The translations under genes were made by a program, and so were the position numbers. From the NCBI RefSeq assembly GCF_949987535.1, contig NC_080079.1:58769613-58833612 (forward strand): DNA of 64,000 nucleotides, in the 5' to 3' direction. The notes beneath the pieces are model-generated. The model was not told the origin of the DNA. It made no database searches and saw nothing but the letters and a program-made list of their open reading frames with translations. Numbering within the stretch: position 1 is the first letter of the stretch; every line of letters begins with the position of its first letter. Source of the stretch: Balaenoptera acutorostrata. Taxonomy: Eukaryota; Chordata; Mammalia; Artiodactyla; Balaenopteridae. Shown here one piece after another: positions 45,202 to 57,522 of the stretch.

Positions 45202-46149
45202 TATGTGTATCCACTGCCTCCGTGTGTGAAACTGTATCTGCCACTCATTTTCCCAGTGGGTGTTTCCAACAGTAACTTTCCCCGTTTTCCCCTGTAGTCC
45301 CCCCCACCTTTTCTTTACACATATTTGCATATGTATGATAGTGTGCATGTGGTTGTCATTTTTATTCCACCACCATAAAACCCTTGAGCACAACAGCAAA
45401 TAAGCAGACGGACCAAAAGTTATTTATGATTCTAGGGGAAAAATAACCCTAAGGCATGCTCCAGACATAAATAGCTCACTGCAGGAATGAGTTCACAGAT
45501 AAGAAGGGAGCGTTTGTGATCCACCTCAGTTATGCAAAGCAAGTTTAGTTAATGTAGAAGAAAAGTTTATTCTGATGTATAAGGATTATCAGGGTGCTTT
45601 GGGTTTTCTTTTTGTTGTTGTTGTTTTTCTTTCTCTCTTTTTTTTTGTTTTATATACACACAATAATATATACACACATGTTTATTTGAAACAAGCAACC
45701 AAAACATATTGGTTTTTTCCACTCTCTGGGCCGAAGTATCACGAAGCATTTGAAAGGCTTTTGCCATTTATATAGATAATGATGAAGCACCTGCTTGTTA
45801 GAACATTGGAGATTTTTTTAGTTACTCACCAAGGCCTTTTGTCCCAGAGCTAGCTTCCTTTGGGAGTTCATATGAACATTTCTTTCCTTACTGTGGGGGA
45901 AAGAATAGTTCCCTTCGTGGAAGTATCAAATGCTAGTCATTTAATTGAAGTGAAAAGAGGTTTGATTGCATATTAAATTGTTATTCTGTCTCCTTATGCT
46001 GCCATATGAATAGCTATTTTTTTTCTCTCACTTTTGACATTTGGGATGAAAAGCCATATGTATCATAAATATCAGATGTAAGTCATTAAAAACTGCCTTC
46101 CTGGGACTTTTACATCTTTTAAAAGGTGAATTACTTACCTTATGTACAG

Positions 46150-46155
46150 AATAAA
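46150..46155 (+). terminator. KCNMA1: Candidate poly(A) signal for the -QEERL transcript
   Basis: Canonical AATAAA, about 950 nt after the QEERL stop. Downstream U/GU content is moderate (TATTTTTCC, then CCTTTGTTTGATT). Use is inferred only. Confidence 0.35.
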
Positions 46156-47194
46156 TAATGCTCAGGAAAGAGCAAGTATTTTTCCACGCATTCTCAGGGG
46201 ACCTTTTTACTCCCCTTTGTTTGATTAGTTAGGGCCCCAATGCCAGGGAGGAGCAAGGGCTGGGGCCGCGGTAGAGAGAGGAAGATAAACCCAGCGGCAG
46301 ATCATGTTTTTCTAGGAGCCGACACGCTAAATAAATCAGAATGTAGGAGGATCAAGCCACAGTTGACTCAACAAAGACAAAAGCCAGCTACTACCTTCAA
46401 CTGTTGGCACAGCTGCCTGATGCTGGCTCTCCCAAAGCAGAAAGCTGGTGGGAAAAATTCCTCATCGTCAATTTCTTTAACGTAGCCAATCCACTTAGGC
46501 AGGTGAATGACAGTCATAGAGAATGACCCCCTTGTCATTACCAGATGGGAGAGAAGAAAAAGAGTGCAACAGTGAGCCAAATACATTTTGGTATAATTAT
46601 TTTTTCTTTCATTTTCTTTCTTTCTTTTTTTAAAGTTAGTAAGCATGAGGGAAAAGGTAGAAAAATAACCCTTTTTTCAATATACAGTTGTCAGATATTT
46701 TATGCATGCAAATCATGCTTTAGGCAGTACAGTCGTTCTTAAAAATCGGCCAACTCCACCATGACCAAATTCTTGTATGGATGGACTAGCCCTGGGCTGC
46801 TATATACGTATTTGAAATGTTTACTTGAAAACAAATTCCATCAAACAGCATAGGGTGGAGGGGAGGAGAAAAATGTCACAGCTGTAACCATCTCTAAAAA
46901 GGTGTTTTTATGGTGAATGTTTTGGGTTTAGATTTTGGATCCCCTGTCCCCCCAAGCATGATAGTTTTGGAGATTTGCTTGCTGTGTGAATTGACAAGCA
47001 CTTTTACTGTCAAAATGGTGAGGCTCAGTCAGAACGTTCGTCCCCACACCCAAGACGGAGCAGTGCAGTGTTGCAGTCAGTACTGGGGTGGGGAATCATT
47101 GTATCCATGTATATTAAAAAGCCCTATGAGTGGAAGACTTTTTTCAAATTATTTTTGTCCCTATATATATTGATTTATATATTACATATAACTG

Positions 47195-47301
47195 TCTTTT
47201 TATGTATAACTATATATATATATATATACACATATATACAGATGTATGTGTGTGTGTATATATATATAAACACGTACACACACACACACACACACACACA
47301 T
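47195..47301. repeat. TA/TG/CA dinucleotide tract upstream of the microexon
   Basis: Runs of (TA)n, then GTGTGTGTGTATATATATAT, then (AC)n to 47300. TG and CA halves are complementary and could pair in RNA. The CA part ends 176 nt before the microexon. Confidence 0.93.
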
Positions 47302-47476
47302 ATCCCCTAGTTTTGGATCATGAAGAGCTCTTCATACGTTCTTTGCAAAGGAGGTTATAAAGTTATGCCCTCAGAACATTTATAACTATAAGAATGTGCC
47401 AGTTAAAGTGCTCAACAGGAAATATGACAGTTTAAAAGCATTGTAAAACTCACATAGCTTACTTCTCTCTCTAAAG

Positions 47477-47505
47477 TGCAACAAGGATGAATAGAATGGG
47501 CCAAG
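47477..47505 (+). CDS. KCNMA1: KCNMA1 29-nt microexon (ATRMNRMGQ) that selects the C-terminus
   Basis: Completes an Asn codon and then encodes ATRMNRMGQ plus one base. The acceptor is CTCTCTCTAAAG and the donor GTATGA. At 29 nt (not a multiple of 3) it sets the frame of the last exon. Included, it leads to the long EKKWFTDEPDNAYPRN tail ending VEDEC. Skipped, the frame shifts to RKEMVYR and an early stop. An AAG acceptor is weaker than CAG or TAG, which fits regulated use. A TGCATG, the RBFOX motif, lies 20 nt downstream (47525-47530), in the position where RBFOX usually promotes inclusion. Published work on Slo1 reports VEDEC forms as largely retained inside the cell, so this small exon may control channel number at the membrane. 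Confidence 0.95.
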
Positions 47506-47524
47506 GTATGACAATTAATGGTTC

Positions 47525-47530
47525 TGCATG
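47525..47530 (+). promoter_or_regulatory. KCNMA1: RBFOX-type splice enhancer motif TGCATG
   Basis: UGCAUG in RNA, 20 nt downstream of the 29-nt microexon. RBFOX proteins bind this word and usually favour inclusion of the exon upstream of it. The single motif is seen; binding is inferred. Confidence 0.55.
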
Positions 47531-50500
47531 ACCTAGCCACTGCTGGGGGTTTTCTTCTATAACGTTGTCCTTGTGAAAACTTTTGTGAAATTAAAAAAAA
47601 AAAAAGGAGTTACAAATTTTATTCTGTTATTGGTTTGTTTATTTTTATTTCTATTGTTCTGTTTGTGGTTTTATTTATTTATTTTGCTTTTTTTTTTTTC
47701 CTCCCCATCTTCCCGCCTCTTCCCTTCCTTCTTCTCCACCTTCCTCCACTTTCTAAATTGCTCAGCGCAATGAGGCTGTCCTGCTGCTACCGCTAGACCC
47801 CTTAGAGTTTGTTTTGGTGTTCCTGGGTTTGGGGTTGGGTAATCTGGGGGAAACTTCTCTCCATCTGGCTTGCCTTTCAATCTGCACGTGGCCTCCCCGC
47901 CCACCTTGGTACCTTGCTCCAAGTCCAAAAGCATTTTCCCATCAAGAAACCCAGCTTCCTCCACTTCCCCCCATTACCACCACCCCAACCCAGTCCCCCA
48001 TCAGTCTGTCCACATTTCTGTGTTTATCTTGGCAAGACCGACTAAATCAAGTGATGATGCCAGGTGATAAGCTTTTCTGGAAAACATTTGCAGCTATTCC
48101 ACTTGGCAAACTTGCTTCTTGGTGAACAGTTTACCCCTTTCGATTTAAACCAGGAGGGTTATTAATGGTAAAAAGCATTGGTCTCCTTGCAGTTGGATCA
48201 GTATGACCCCCAAATTAAAGCTGTTCAGCTGGATGTATCAACTCAGTAGCCCACACCCAGTCATCTGGGGGTTGATGATTCAGTCTCTATATTACCTGGG
48301 TCTCTTCTCCCACCTGCCTTTCAGACATTTGTGAAATCCCAACCAGAGATTGGGCAGATAGAGAGAAGTAAATCCAAAATGTGTTTTTTATACAATCTGT
48401 TAGCAGCTCTGATGAGAGGACCTTGTGATGGGAATGGAGTGGGAACAGACTGTGACTTGTGATGAAATTTTGGGATTTTCCCTGGACTTCAGGCGTACAG
48501 TTGAGAGTTGATTGTACTTGGCTAATGATATATTCAGTGATGAAAAAGGTATCATTATTACTTCTATTTTTTATGAGCCCAAACTACTATATTGTTCTTT
48601 CCTCAATTGAATGAAGAATCTCTTCCATGGGTTTTCATGTGACCCCAAACTTCTCATCCTTCTTTCAGGTTCTCTTAGGAAGGAGGCATACAAGGTTTTC
48701 ATATGATGTCTCTCCTCTTCCCCCTTTCCACCCAAAAATTAAACAAGTAGGTCAGGGTGGAAAGCAAAAGAGTTTTTGAAGAGAAAGGATGTGCACTTAA
48801 AGAGAACAATAGCTAGAAACTCAATTATCTGCACCATTCTAAAAGAGAAGCAATTTGTAAGCCATTCAGTTCAATTTGTTTTAGGCTTTGAAAGGGGTGA
48901 ACCTTAAGTAAGTGGATAGACCAGGAGGCACAGTGAAACCCTCTCAGCCTCAACACTCAGGTGATCATGAAATCAACATCCCTAATATCTGCTACCCAGG
49001 GTCCTTCCTGAAGCCAGTTCAAACGGATAAAGAGAAACTTGGACCCTTATAGTTAGATTTCTACCATTATTGGGAGAGGTTTCAAATTCTATTATGAATA
49101 TTACAGGTTATGACCCAGAACCTTACTCTCAATAGGTGCTCAATAAATATTTTTGAAATAAATTGACCTTAAAAATTCTTATACCTTTCATCATTTGATA
49201 AGTAATCTTCACCTCCTTGGCTTAGCCAATTTCAAGGAATGCCTGTAGATGGTTCACAGTGCTGTCATGTTGTTGGCACTTTCTCAAGCTGAGTACACAG
49301 CTTCCGAGAAAGGGAAACACTCCCGTAAGTTCAGTGAGTGGAGAGACTGACTCTGCCTCCCGCCAGCATCCTCAAGATCCCAGATGACCAGAGGAACCTT
49401 TTGACGGGCTCTTCTTCAGCATGGGAAAAGCCGAAAGGTGTCTGCATCCCAATAGAGACAATTAAATCAACCTGCCAGGTTCCTATAGCAACAGGCTCCT
49501 GAAGGAGAAAGAAGAGAGCGCAGAAACTTCAGGGCCTGCGGAAATCAAGACAGGGTAAAAAAATCAATGTCTCCATCAGCTTCTTTCAGCCCATCCCTGC
49601 TTTGTCATAAGATGATGAAGTAGCTGTGGGCACCTGTCACTAACTCGGTAGACTATCTCCCACCAGGAGATTGTACATCCATCACATAGGGAGGTGAGAG
49701 GGATCATGCCCTACCGCCTGAAAGGGAGGAGTGAAAAGTCCACCCTTGGGGTGTCAGCTGGATCAAGCCACAGAAGAGGGCCAGGAGGGAGCAGTTGTTC
49801 TGCCTAGGGAATGGCAGCATCCGCCTTACAGTTAAAAGGGGCAAATAGAGTCATACTGGACAATTGCAAAGGAGCGAGACAGTTTTCATAAGTAAAAACT
49901 GCTCTGGTTCTGGTGCAATTTTCATTTCTGTGAAATAACCATACTTTGCCCATGGAGAGGAAAGGAGGCAGTATGTGTGGGTGGGGTCCTCTGGCGCCTT
50001 GGGGTCTGCTAGGCAGGGGGCGGGGGAAGGCCAGACTAGCTCTCAGAAGTGTGAGATGTGAAACCACACAGCGTTACCTTTGAAGGCTTGAGCTCCTTGT
50101 TAGCTCTTACTGCTCTCAACTGTTATCTCTATCCAAATGGAATCTTTCCCTTTCAAGCCCTTTCTCTCTGAACTTCAGCTTGTGGTACAGCGAGAAAAGG
50201 CCCAATTATTCCAAGTACCTTTGCTGTATCATCATCTCCCCTTTCATGCTCCCTTCTCTGGAGAGTAGTTAAGTGAAAAGGCCAAATCCCGCAGCACTGA
50301 CAACCCACAGAGCCAGCAAAGAGACTGTTTTCACAGTGCAGCCTGTTGCTGTGCTTCTGGGTCCCCAGGCAGTTATGTCAGCCCAGGTCTCAAGCCCTTC
50401 CCTGCCGTAGCCTACTCCCTTGGGATTCCTCATGGCTGGACGAAGTCCTGACCCTTGTTCTAGACCCTTGAATGTCAGTGATGAAAGTAGCAATGAAAGA

Positions 50501-50804
50501 CTCAGATGGCTTGCAGGTGGGGTAGGGCCCCTGTGAAGTTGAAAGCCAATATTTCAGACACAAGTACCACTGAAGGGTGTCACTCCTGCCTCTCCTCCCC
50601 TTCCCAAGGAGGGCCTACCCAACCAAATCCTTCTCCATCATCTCTGCTGCCAAAATCCCCTTTCTTCTGGCCAGCACCCAAGTTTATACACCTCAGTTCT
50701 CCACCCTAGTTTATCTGCAATCACACCAAAAGGTATCACCTATCCTTATGTCGTCCTTTAGCACAGAGAGTACTCATATCCATGCTGACCTTATACTAAA
50801 AATT

Positions 50805-51015
50805 AACAAACGCCAAGTGCTTACCATGGGCTAGACACTCTTCCAAGCACTTTATGTATATTAACTCATTCAATTCTCGAGATAACCTCAGATGTAGATG
50901 CTGTTAGTATTTCCATTTGAAAGATACAGGATCCAAGGGACAGGTTTATTCAAAGTCACCCAACCAGGAAGTGCCAGAGAGGTATTTAAAACTAAAGTCC
51001 ATGAACTTTATGCTA
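50805..51015 (+). repeat. Ancient MIR/L2-type repeat (first of a pair)
   Basis: Shows ACTCTTCCAAGCACTTTATG, ATTAACTCATTCAATTCTCG, AAAGATACAGGATCCAAGGG and GTGCCAGAGAGGTATTTAAA in the usual order. Confidence 0.5.
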
Positions 51016-51049
51016 TAATGCCCCCTAATATTACTAATAATACTGACAG

Positions 51050-51280
51050 TCTTAACAGTTCACATTGACTTACCATGTATGTGGATAAGTGCTTCATGGA
51101 CACTAGCCCCTTTCATCCAAACAACACCATTAGGAAGGTCCATTAGCCCCATTTTACAGATGAGAAACTGAAGTTAAGATAAATTATGTAACAACCCACT
51201 CGGAGCTACACAACTAGTACATGAGAGAACCAGATCCCCTTGACCTTAACCTACTGCTCTATGCCATCTCCTTGGTTGCA
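51050..51280 (+). repeat. Ancient MIR/L2-type repeat (second of a pair)
   Basis: Shows CCTTTCATCCAAACAACACC, CCCCATTTTACAGATGAGAA, GAGCTACACAACTAGTACAT and CTACTGCTCTATGCCATCTC. It follows the previous copy in the same orientation but is diverged from it. Confidence 0.55.
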
Positions 51281-53305
51281 GTGGATGGCTCATGGCATGG
51301 CTGGCCTTGATAGGTGACACCTCCCAGTGGCAGTGTCACATCTCTCTGCAGTTATTTTCCGGGTTTGATCTTGTTCTACCAGATCACTTGCCACAGACTG
51401 TTGAATGCCACTCCTTCCCTGACTTCAGGCACTTCCCACAGTCTATTCACACTGATGACATCATGCATCACATCTTCAAGAAGCTTATTAACAAATGGAT
51501 TTCTTTTTCTTTGGCAGGGAGGAGGCCCTCAAAACCAGATCCGTTGCCCTTCTCATCCTAGGGATGAAAATAAAGCCCCCCAGAAATCTTTTTGGCTCGT
51601 GGGATGAGGCAGGGAGAGGAGACCAGCTCAGGGATTTGGATCGACCCTGGACCACTTCAGCACTCACGTGAATTCCTTCCCTGAGTACTCTTCCTTAAGG
51701 CCAATCTTGTAGGCACCCAGTGGTGCAGCTCCTTTGGAAGGCAAAATTCGATAAACCAAAGTGTCATTGTCATAGCAAAGCTCTCTCCATTGGAGCAGAA
51801 TGACCGGCAGTCTTAAAGTGTGGTTCCTCTCAAGCCCTTTGGGAGAAACACCTTTGTCCCCAGACATTTAAGTAAAATGCTCAGAGCACTCATCTATTTC
51901 CATTTCTTCAACATCATATCTAACCGAGTCTCCAACAGAACAGCTGTTTACATCTTACGAGGCACCCGAATTAAAAAGCCTGTTTCTCAGGCATAACGAA
52001 AACCTCAGCCCGTCACCAGGATACACTTTAACACAACTTCTTTTTGTGTTGAAGCTGAATGGCCAAAACACAGGGAGAACTCTGCTTAGATTATATTTAT
52101 GGCAAGAAATGTAAAAGGAAAGAGAAAGAAGCTTAAATGGGGAAATAATGCTCTCTTTCTTACAGACAGCAGGAGGAAATTGATATTCTCTCTGCCGTGA
52201 AAGGTCAAAATGCCAACTTTGAATTGAACTGTAAAGACTAAATTCTGAACAATTATTCTCTGCAGCAGTTGTAAAAATTTCAGCAAATTGCAGCTGTCTT
52301 AGGTCTTTCACCCAGAAGGCCTACTCATTTCCATCAGTAGAGTTCACTCTCCCTTCCAACCTGGCATGTCCAACCTAGCACTAAATCCCTTTGCAAAATC
52401 TGTCCACAGAAGGGCGCGGCCAAAATCAAGGGCAGCTCAGGCAAACAGCACAGACACTGGGTTCAGCTCTTCTGAAAATCATTTTATACATAAACCATTG
52501 GAAAAAGTCATAGTTTGAAATTGTTTCAGCGGCCTGGCAATGCTTTTACAACATGATAACCATCATACTTTACTCCTCTCTGAAAGGTTAGTTTAATCGT
52601 AGATCACAAAAAAATTGGTTTCCACAAATGCATTATGGTTCATCTGTGTCACACTTGAACTAAATGCTTTTTTAAATGGAGCTGAAATTATTTTGATGTG
52701 TACACAGTCCCAGATTTCTATACAACCTTTTTTAACCAGCCCATCAGGAACCTTGCCTGTAAAGCCTCATTAATAATTCAGATGTGCTGATGACTTTAAA
52801 AGATCTATGGAATTGAAGCTTAGAAAAAAAAAAAGCTCTGCTTGACAAAAAGATAAATGAATGTAGAAAGAAGCTGTAGGAGTCTGGCAAGCTGTAGATC
52901 ATCTCAGAACAGATTGTAACTTTATCATTCTGTCAGGGGGAATAATTTAAAGCACTTAATCAGTTAGCTTCACTGTGAGGATGTAGCATTATGAATTCCT
53001 ATCGTCCAATCTGTTCAAATCAAAGTGAACTTAATTATAATAGGTGAGAGAGCCAGTGCAGTGAAGGAGAGAGAGGGGTGGAGAATGATCCAAGAGGCAG
53101 GAAGTTTCCTGGGGGGCGTAAACCAAGCTGCTGAACAAAGGTTAGTGAGTGAGCTTTCACCAAGGCTCATCCTGGCTCCAGCTCGGTGTCTACAATGGGG
53201 GCTCAGGGCACTGGACACAGCAAGAGGAAGCATGGTCCAATGAGAGACAAGGAGAGTGGTCATGAGCTGACCATACGTACCGGATCTATAAATCATTAGC
53301 CATGC

Positions 53306-53309
<4 letters not shown>

Positions 53310-53348
<39 letters not shown>
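53310..53348. repeat. (CA)n microsatellite
   Basis: About 19 uninterrupted CA units, likely polymorphic. Confidence 0.97.
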
Positions 53349-53350
<2 letters not shown>

Positions 53351-54532
53351 CCTCTATCATGATCAAGCCAGGTGAGCAATTTTGTTAACGTATTCATCCA
53401 GGACCACTGACAAGGCAGTTATGAATTGTTCTGATAGGCAGAAAAGAAGGCCGGAGAGGCCATTGTCTCTATAGCAGTGGGTGTGCTTGAAAGCTTTTTC
53501 CCTTTTTCTTTACTTTTCCTAAGCTACTAAAATGAGGCATATGATTCTCAAGTTTGAATGCACTATTTGCCCCAGTCCCTTTGTATCTGTACACATGGCT
53601 GATTTCCCAGAAAATTCCAATCGTAGAAAGAGGCGGGGATGAGGGCTGAGTCTTATGAAATAGCACTAAACTGCCAGGAGGATGCTAGGCCATTTTCATC
53701 CTCACCCCAGCCTCTGAATGCCCTGACTCAGCATTCTCTTTCAGCCATCTCTGGATTTAGGGTGGAAATGAAATGCCAAGACTTCGTCAAGCTCCCTTGT
53801 TGACAGCTTGGGTGATTATAGTCGGTTAAGACAGTGCCACTAGGAATTCTTTTCATAACTTTATAGCAACATAGAGTTTTCTTTCTTGAAATTAAAGCCA
53901 TCTCAAAAGCCTCTGAAAACATTGGTTGCTATTCTGATTTTTCACCCTCATTGACCAGCAAAAATCTGTGGGCTTACTTTAAGATCCCCAAAACTGGCTG
54001 CAGAAGAAACAAAAGAGTGGTATGATTGAGATATACCTTTAAGTATGCTTGTACAAGCAAAGAAGGAGATCCTGCGTAAGATTCTAGATCACTCAGCCTG
54101 CGGAAGGGACAATGTCCCTCAGTTTCCACTGAAATCAATGGATGCACAAATCTTTCTTTAGGTGCAATGCCCATACCTAATATTTGTTATATTCGCCATC
54201 TCCTCGCCACCAAAGCTTTTTAGGCCAAGAAAGGAACCCCAGAGAACACTGCCAGAGTTAGTCTTCCAACCCCTCTTTATTCTCTGAAGTCCACCCCTGG
54301 TGCCTCCAGGTCCCAGTAGCCCACTGGTTCATCACTTGCTACGGGCAGCTGAGGTATGTTTCAGGTTCCGGGGTTCTCCCTACACTGCGCTGTCTCTCTT
54401 ACCAATTACTCACTGTCAGCTTCTCTCGATTACCTTTTTTGCATTTTTCAATGAACTTTCCAAAGTCTTTGCCCTAGGACTAATTAAGCTTCTCATTTCT
54501 CCTTCTTGTTCTCTATCCGTTTTGCCCTTTAG

Positions 54533-54687
54533 CAGAAAAGAAATGGTTTACAGATGAACCGGATAATGCCTATCCGAGAAACATTCAAATCAAGCCCATG
54601 AGTACCCACATGGCTAACCAGATCAACCAATATAAATCCACAAGCAGCTTGATTCCACCAATCAGAGAAGTTGAAGATGAATGTTGA
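54533..54687 (+). CDS. KCNMA1: KCNMA1 last exon, dual-frame: -VEDEC or -EMVYR
   Basis: After the microexon the frame reads (A)EKKWFTDEPDNAYPRN, then IQIKPMSTHMANQINQ, and ends IPPIREVEDEC with a stop at 54685-54687. If the microexon is skipped, the same DNA is read one frame over, giving NRKEMVYR or KKEMVYR with a stop at 54555-54557. The acceptor is a tandem TAGCAG. Using the first AG (exon from 54533) adds Ala in the VEDEC form; using the second (from 54536) omits it. All variants correspond to known mammalian Slo1 tails. The VEDEC tail is reported to reduce surface delivery; the EMVYR tail lacks it. The peptide is fully intact and the overlap of two coding frames should constrain the first 24 bases. 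Confidence 0.97.
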
Positions 54688-54812
54688 CTCCCAGGAGACC
54701 AGAACTATTTTTTTAAAGCCTGACAAACTTCATAAATGGTGACGTGACTTTTCTTCCTCTTACATGCTGAATCACTGGTGGAAACGTTAGGATAAGCAAG
54801 AATTGCAAGAAA

Positions 54813-54818
54813 AATAAA
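54813..54818 (+). terminator. KCNMA1: Proximal candidate poly(A) signal
   Basis: AATAAA 126 nt after the VEDEC stop, followed by U-rich TCTTTCTCTTTGCCTTG. It would give a very short 3' UTR. Use is inferred. Confidence 0.4.
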
Positions 54819-57117
54819 GTAGACAGATCTTTCTCTTTGCCTTGAATATTGCTTCCATGTATTTTGGAAAAGAAAATGATTTCATTTATAAATGAACATA
54901 CTAAAATAGTCATGTATAGCCTCTAGCATTTTAAATTATTTTTATTTATTAGAAGGAAAATATATTTTTTCTTTTTTTTCCATTGTCATATATATTCCCT
55001 ATAGCTAACAATGCAAACTCAAAAGGAATGTGGCCAGACTCCTTATGCACATTTCTCTTCTTTCTCTCTTTTTCTTTGAGGAGAATGATGGTCACCACCA
55101 CAGTTAATTATAATTAAGGGAAATGGATTATTAAGACAACTTTAAAATGGTCCAATAATATAAACATGTATTTTAGTAAATTTAAAAAAGAAGACAAAAG
55201 AGGGCAGGTGAATTTCCTAGATGGGTATGTATTTTGGCTGTACTGACACCAGCTCTTAATAAATGGAAAGTTACTTATTTTCGAAAGTCATATTTTTGTA
55301 GTTTTAGTTTTCATCCTGTATTTCTCATCCTTTTGTTCATATATTTAAAGGGAAGACCTTCTTGCAGCTTTTCTACAAATGCCAGATCGGGTTTACCCTG
55401 CCAACTAACAATACCAGGAGGGTTGTGAGCATGCCTGGGACGTGGAAGTTGAGGACCAGATGCACAGAAGACATTTCTCTGTTTGTTGTTGTAATGGTGG
55501 GGACTCCTTCCTACATGCTGTTATGCTTCTCATTTCGTATCTCCAAACCAACCAAGCAGTAATTGCAACTTTGGAAAGGTCTGGTGGACTCCCCATTCCC
55601 CAAGTCCAGGGCTTTTAGCCTGAAAGTTTGTAAACACCAATGAATAGTTTTACCTAACCACAGGATATGATAACACATTCATGCTATTCACTGAGTTTTT
55701 GTGTAAAAGCCAGAAAAGTTCCATGATCGAGGAGATGACTTTTGCCCAGATCTAAATTTTGCAGGCTTTCCTTTAGTTGCTGGGACAAAACACACAAACT
55801 TGTTACAGCAACCTAAAAAATAATAACAACAAAAGGACAGCATTGAATGCACTTAATACAGACTGTTAGAAAAAGCCTTTGAAAATTACCAGCAATGAAA
55901 TCTAATGTATCAGCCACTTCAAACTGTGGTCAAAAAGATTTTTCTAACCATCAGACACAATTCCGATGTCTCCGAGCTCTGCTGTTGCTTGCATGCTCAG
56001 TGTAATGGCGTCCCAGCAATTGTTCCATTCCAAATGATTTTCAACTTCAAAATGATCAATCTTTGATAGAAACATCAGGATCTCTCTGGAGCAGCATGGA
56101 TGTGATAGTGATTTTTATTTTCTTAAAAATGTAAACTGTGGACACTTGAAGAAACCAAACTAACCAAAATATCCCCCAAAGTCCCATGCTATCTATTCCA
56201 TTAGGCCATGACCCCGTGGTACGTAGTATGTTACAGCAAATCAGATCAGAGCCAAGCAATGAAATCATCATGAAAATATAGGTCCACTAAGTAGTACTCC
56301 AATTACCAACATAGGCAAAATGAGCTTCCACCTCTGTCCCGTCCCTGCAGAGCCAATGTAGTTGTGTTTCCACCTTGTAGGCGTCGTCCTAAAGTGACTT
56401 GTCAGACTGTGGTTACCCTGTCGTCACATTTTTGTAGAATTAGTTCTATAAAAGTATCGTGAATATAATGTATGTCCAACTGGATTGTTGAAAAATTACT
56501 TATAATCAATCACTAGTCTACTCAGCAGACTAAAATGACGTCAGCATTCTCTTCAGGCTTATAAACATTTCTTGGTTTCCAACAGAAGTAAAATGGGTTT
56601 GTGGGGCGAAACCCTTGCTGAGAGTTGACAACTTTCCTGAAAGCTAGGCCTTCTTCTACATAACGATTTTGTATTGGGTTCACCTTAGTACATTCTTAGT
56701 ACATCAATCCACGCTCTTCTTTCCTTCATGAACCCTAGTGGGTTCCTGATAACTTGATAACCATTTCTGAATTTGTCTTAACTATTTGGTCTCCTCTGGC
56801 AGGCACTGGTGGCCACCACCTAAATGCTCTTCCATTAGAGGAAGTTAGGCCACGGTGTCCCATGCCTGCTGCCCTCTCTTCCCCATCTCTCCAAACCAAT
56901 GCACACTGGAAACAGAAGTACAAACTCCATGCCCTTTATGGCTAGAGATTTGAATCTAAACTTTTTTTTTTTTTAAACCAAAATGGCTAAGATAGTTTCC
57001 TGGAGCAAGGGCTCCCCTCCAAACACCAATTGGCAGGAATCCATTTTCTTCTAAGGTAGAGCAAGGTTGTGCTGTTTTGCCTTTGTAATAATGAATTGTT
57101 TGGGGCCGGAAAATGAA

Positions 57118-57522
57118 ATAAGGTGCTTTATTTTTTTTTTTTTTTATGTTTGATATTTAAGAGATTATTAGTGATTTTTTTTTTTTAATTTTATAGCTAC
57201 TTTATTTATTTATTTATTTATTTTTGGCTGTGTTGGGTCTTCGGTTCGTGCGAGGGCTTTCTCTAGTTGCGGCAAGTGGGGGCCACTCTTCATCGCGGTG
57301 CGGGGACCGCTCTTCATCGCGGTGCGCGGGCCTTTCACTATCGCGGCCCCTCCCGTTGCGGGGCACAGGCTCCAGACGCGCAGGCTCAGTAGTTGTGGCT
57401 CACGGGCCCAACTGCTCCGTGGCATGTGGGATCTTCCCAGACCAGGGCTCGAACCCGTGTCCCCTGCATTAGCAGGCAGATTCTCAACCACTGCACCACC
57501 AGGGAAGCCCATAAGGCGCTTT
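57118..57522 (-). mobile_element. CHR-type SINE with 3'-transduced flank, in the putative 3' UTR
   Basis: Body about 57200-57510, antisense to KCNMA1. It carries the same 24-bp internal duplication as the copy at 42.5 kb (57278-57301 and 57302-57325 in reverse complement). The target duplication ATAAGGTGCTTT (57118-57129) matches ATAAGGCGCTTT (57511-57522) at 11 of 12 positions. Between it and the SINE tail lie about 70 bp (57130 to about 57199) beginning with a long T-run, so this copy also appears to have brought 3' flanking DNA. Confidence 0.85.

Larger units (their letters stand above)
47506..54532 (+). other. KCNMA1: Last KCNMA1 intron (7.0 kb)
   Basis: Contains a T/C-rich stretch (47.68-47.76 kb), two adjacent old repeats (50.8-51.3 kb) and a CA microsatellite (53.31 kb). 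AT-rich, repeat-poor DNA at about 52.0-53.0 kb may be conserved noncoding sequence. No exon is supported. It ends in a pyrimidine tract and the tandem acceptor TTTAGCAG. Confidence 0.88.
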
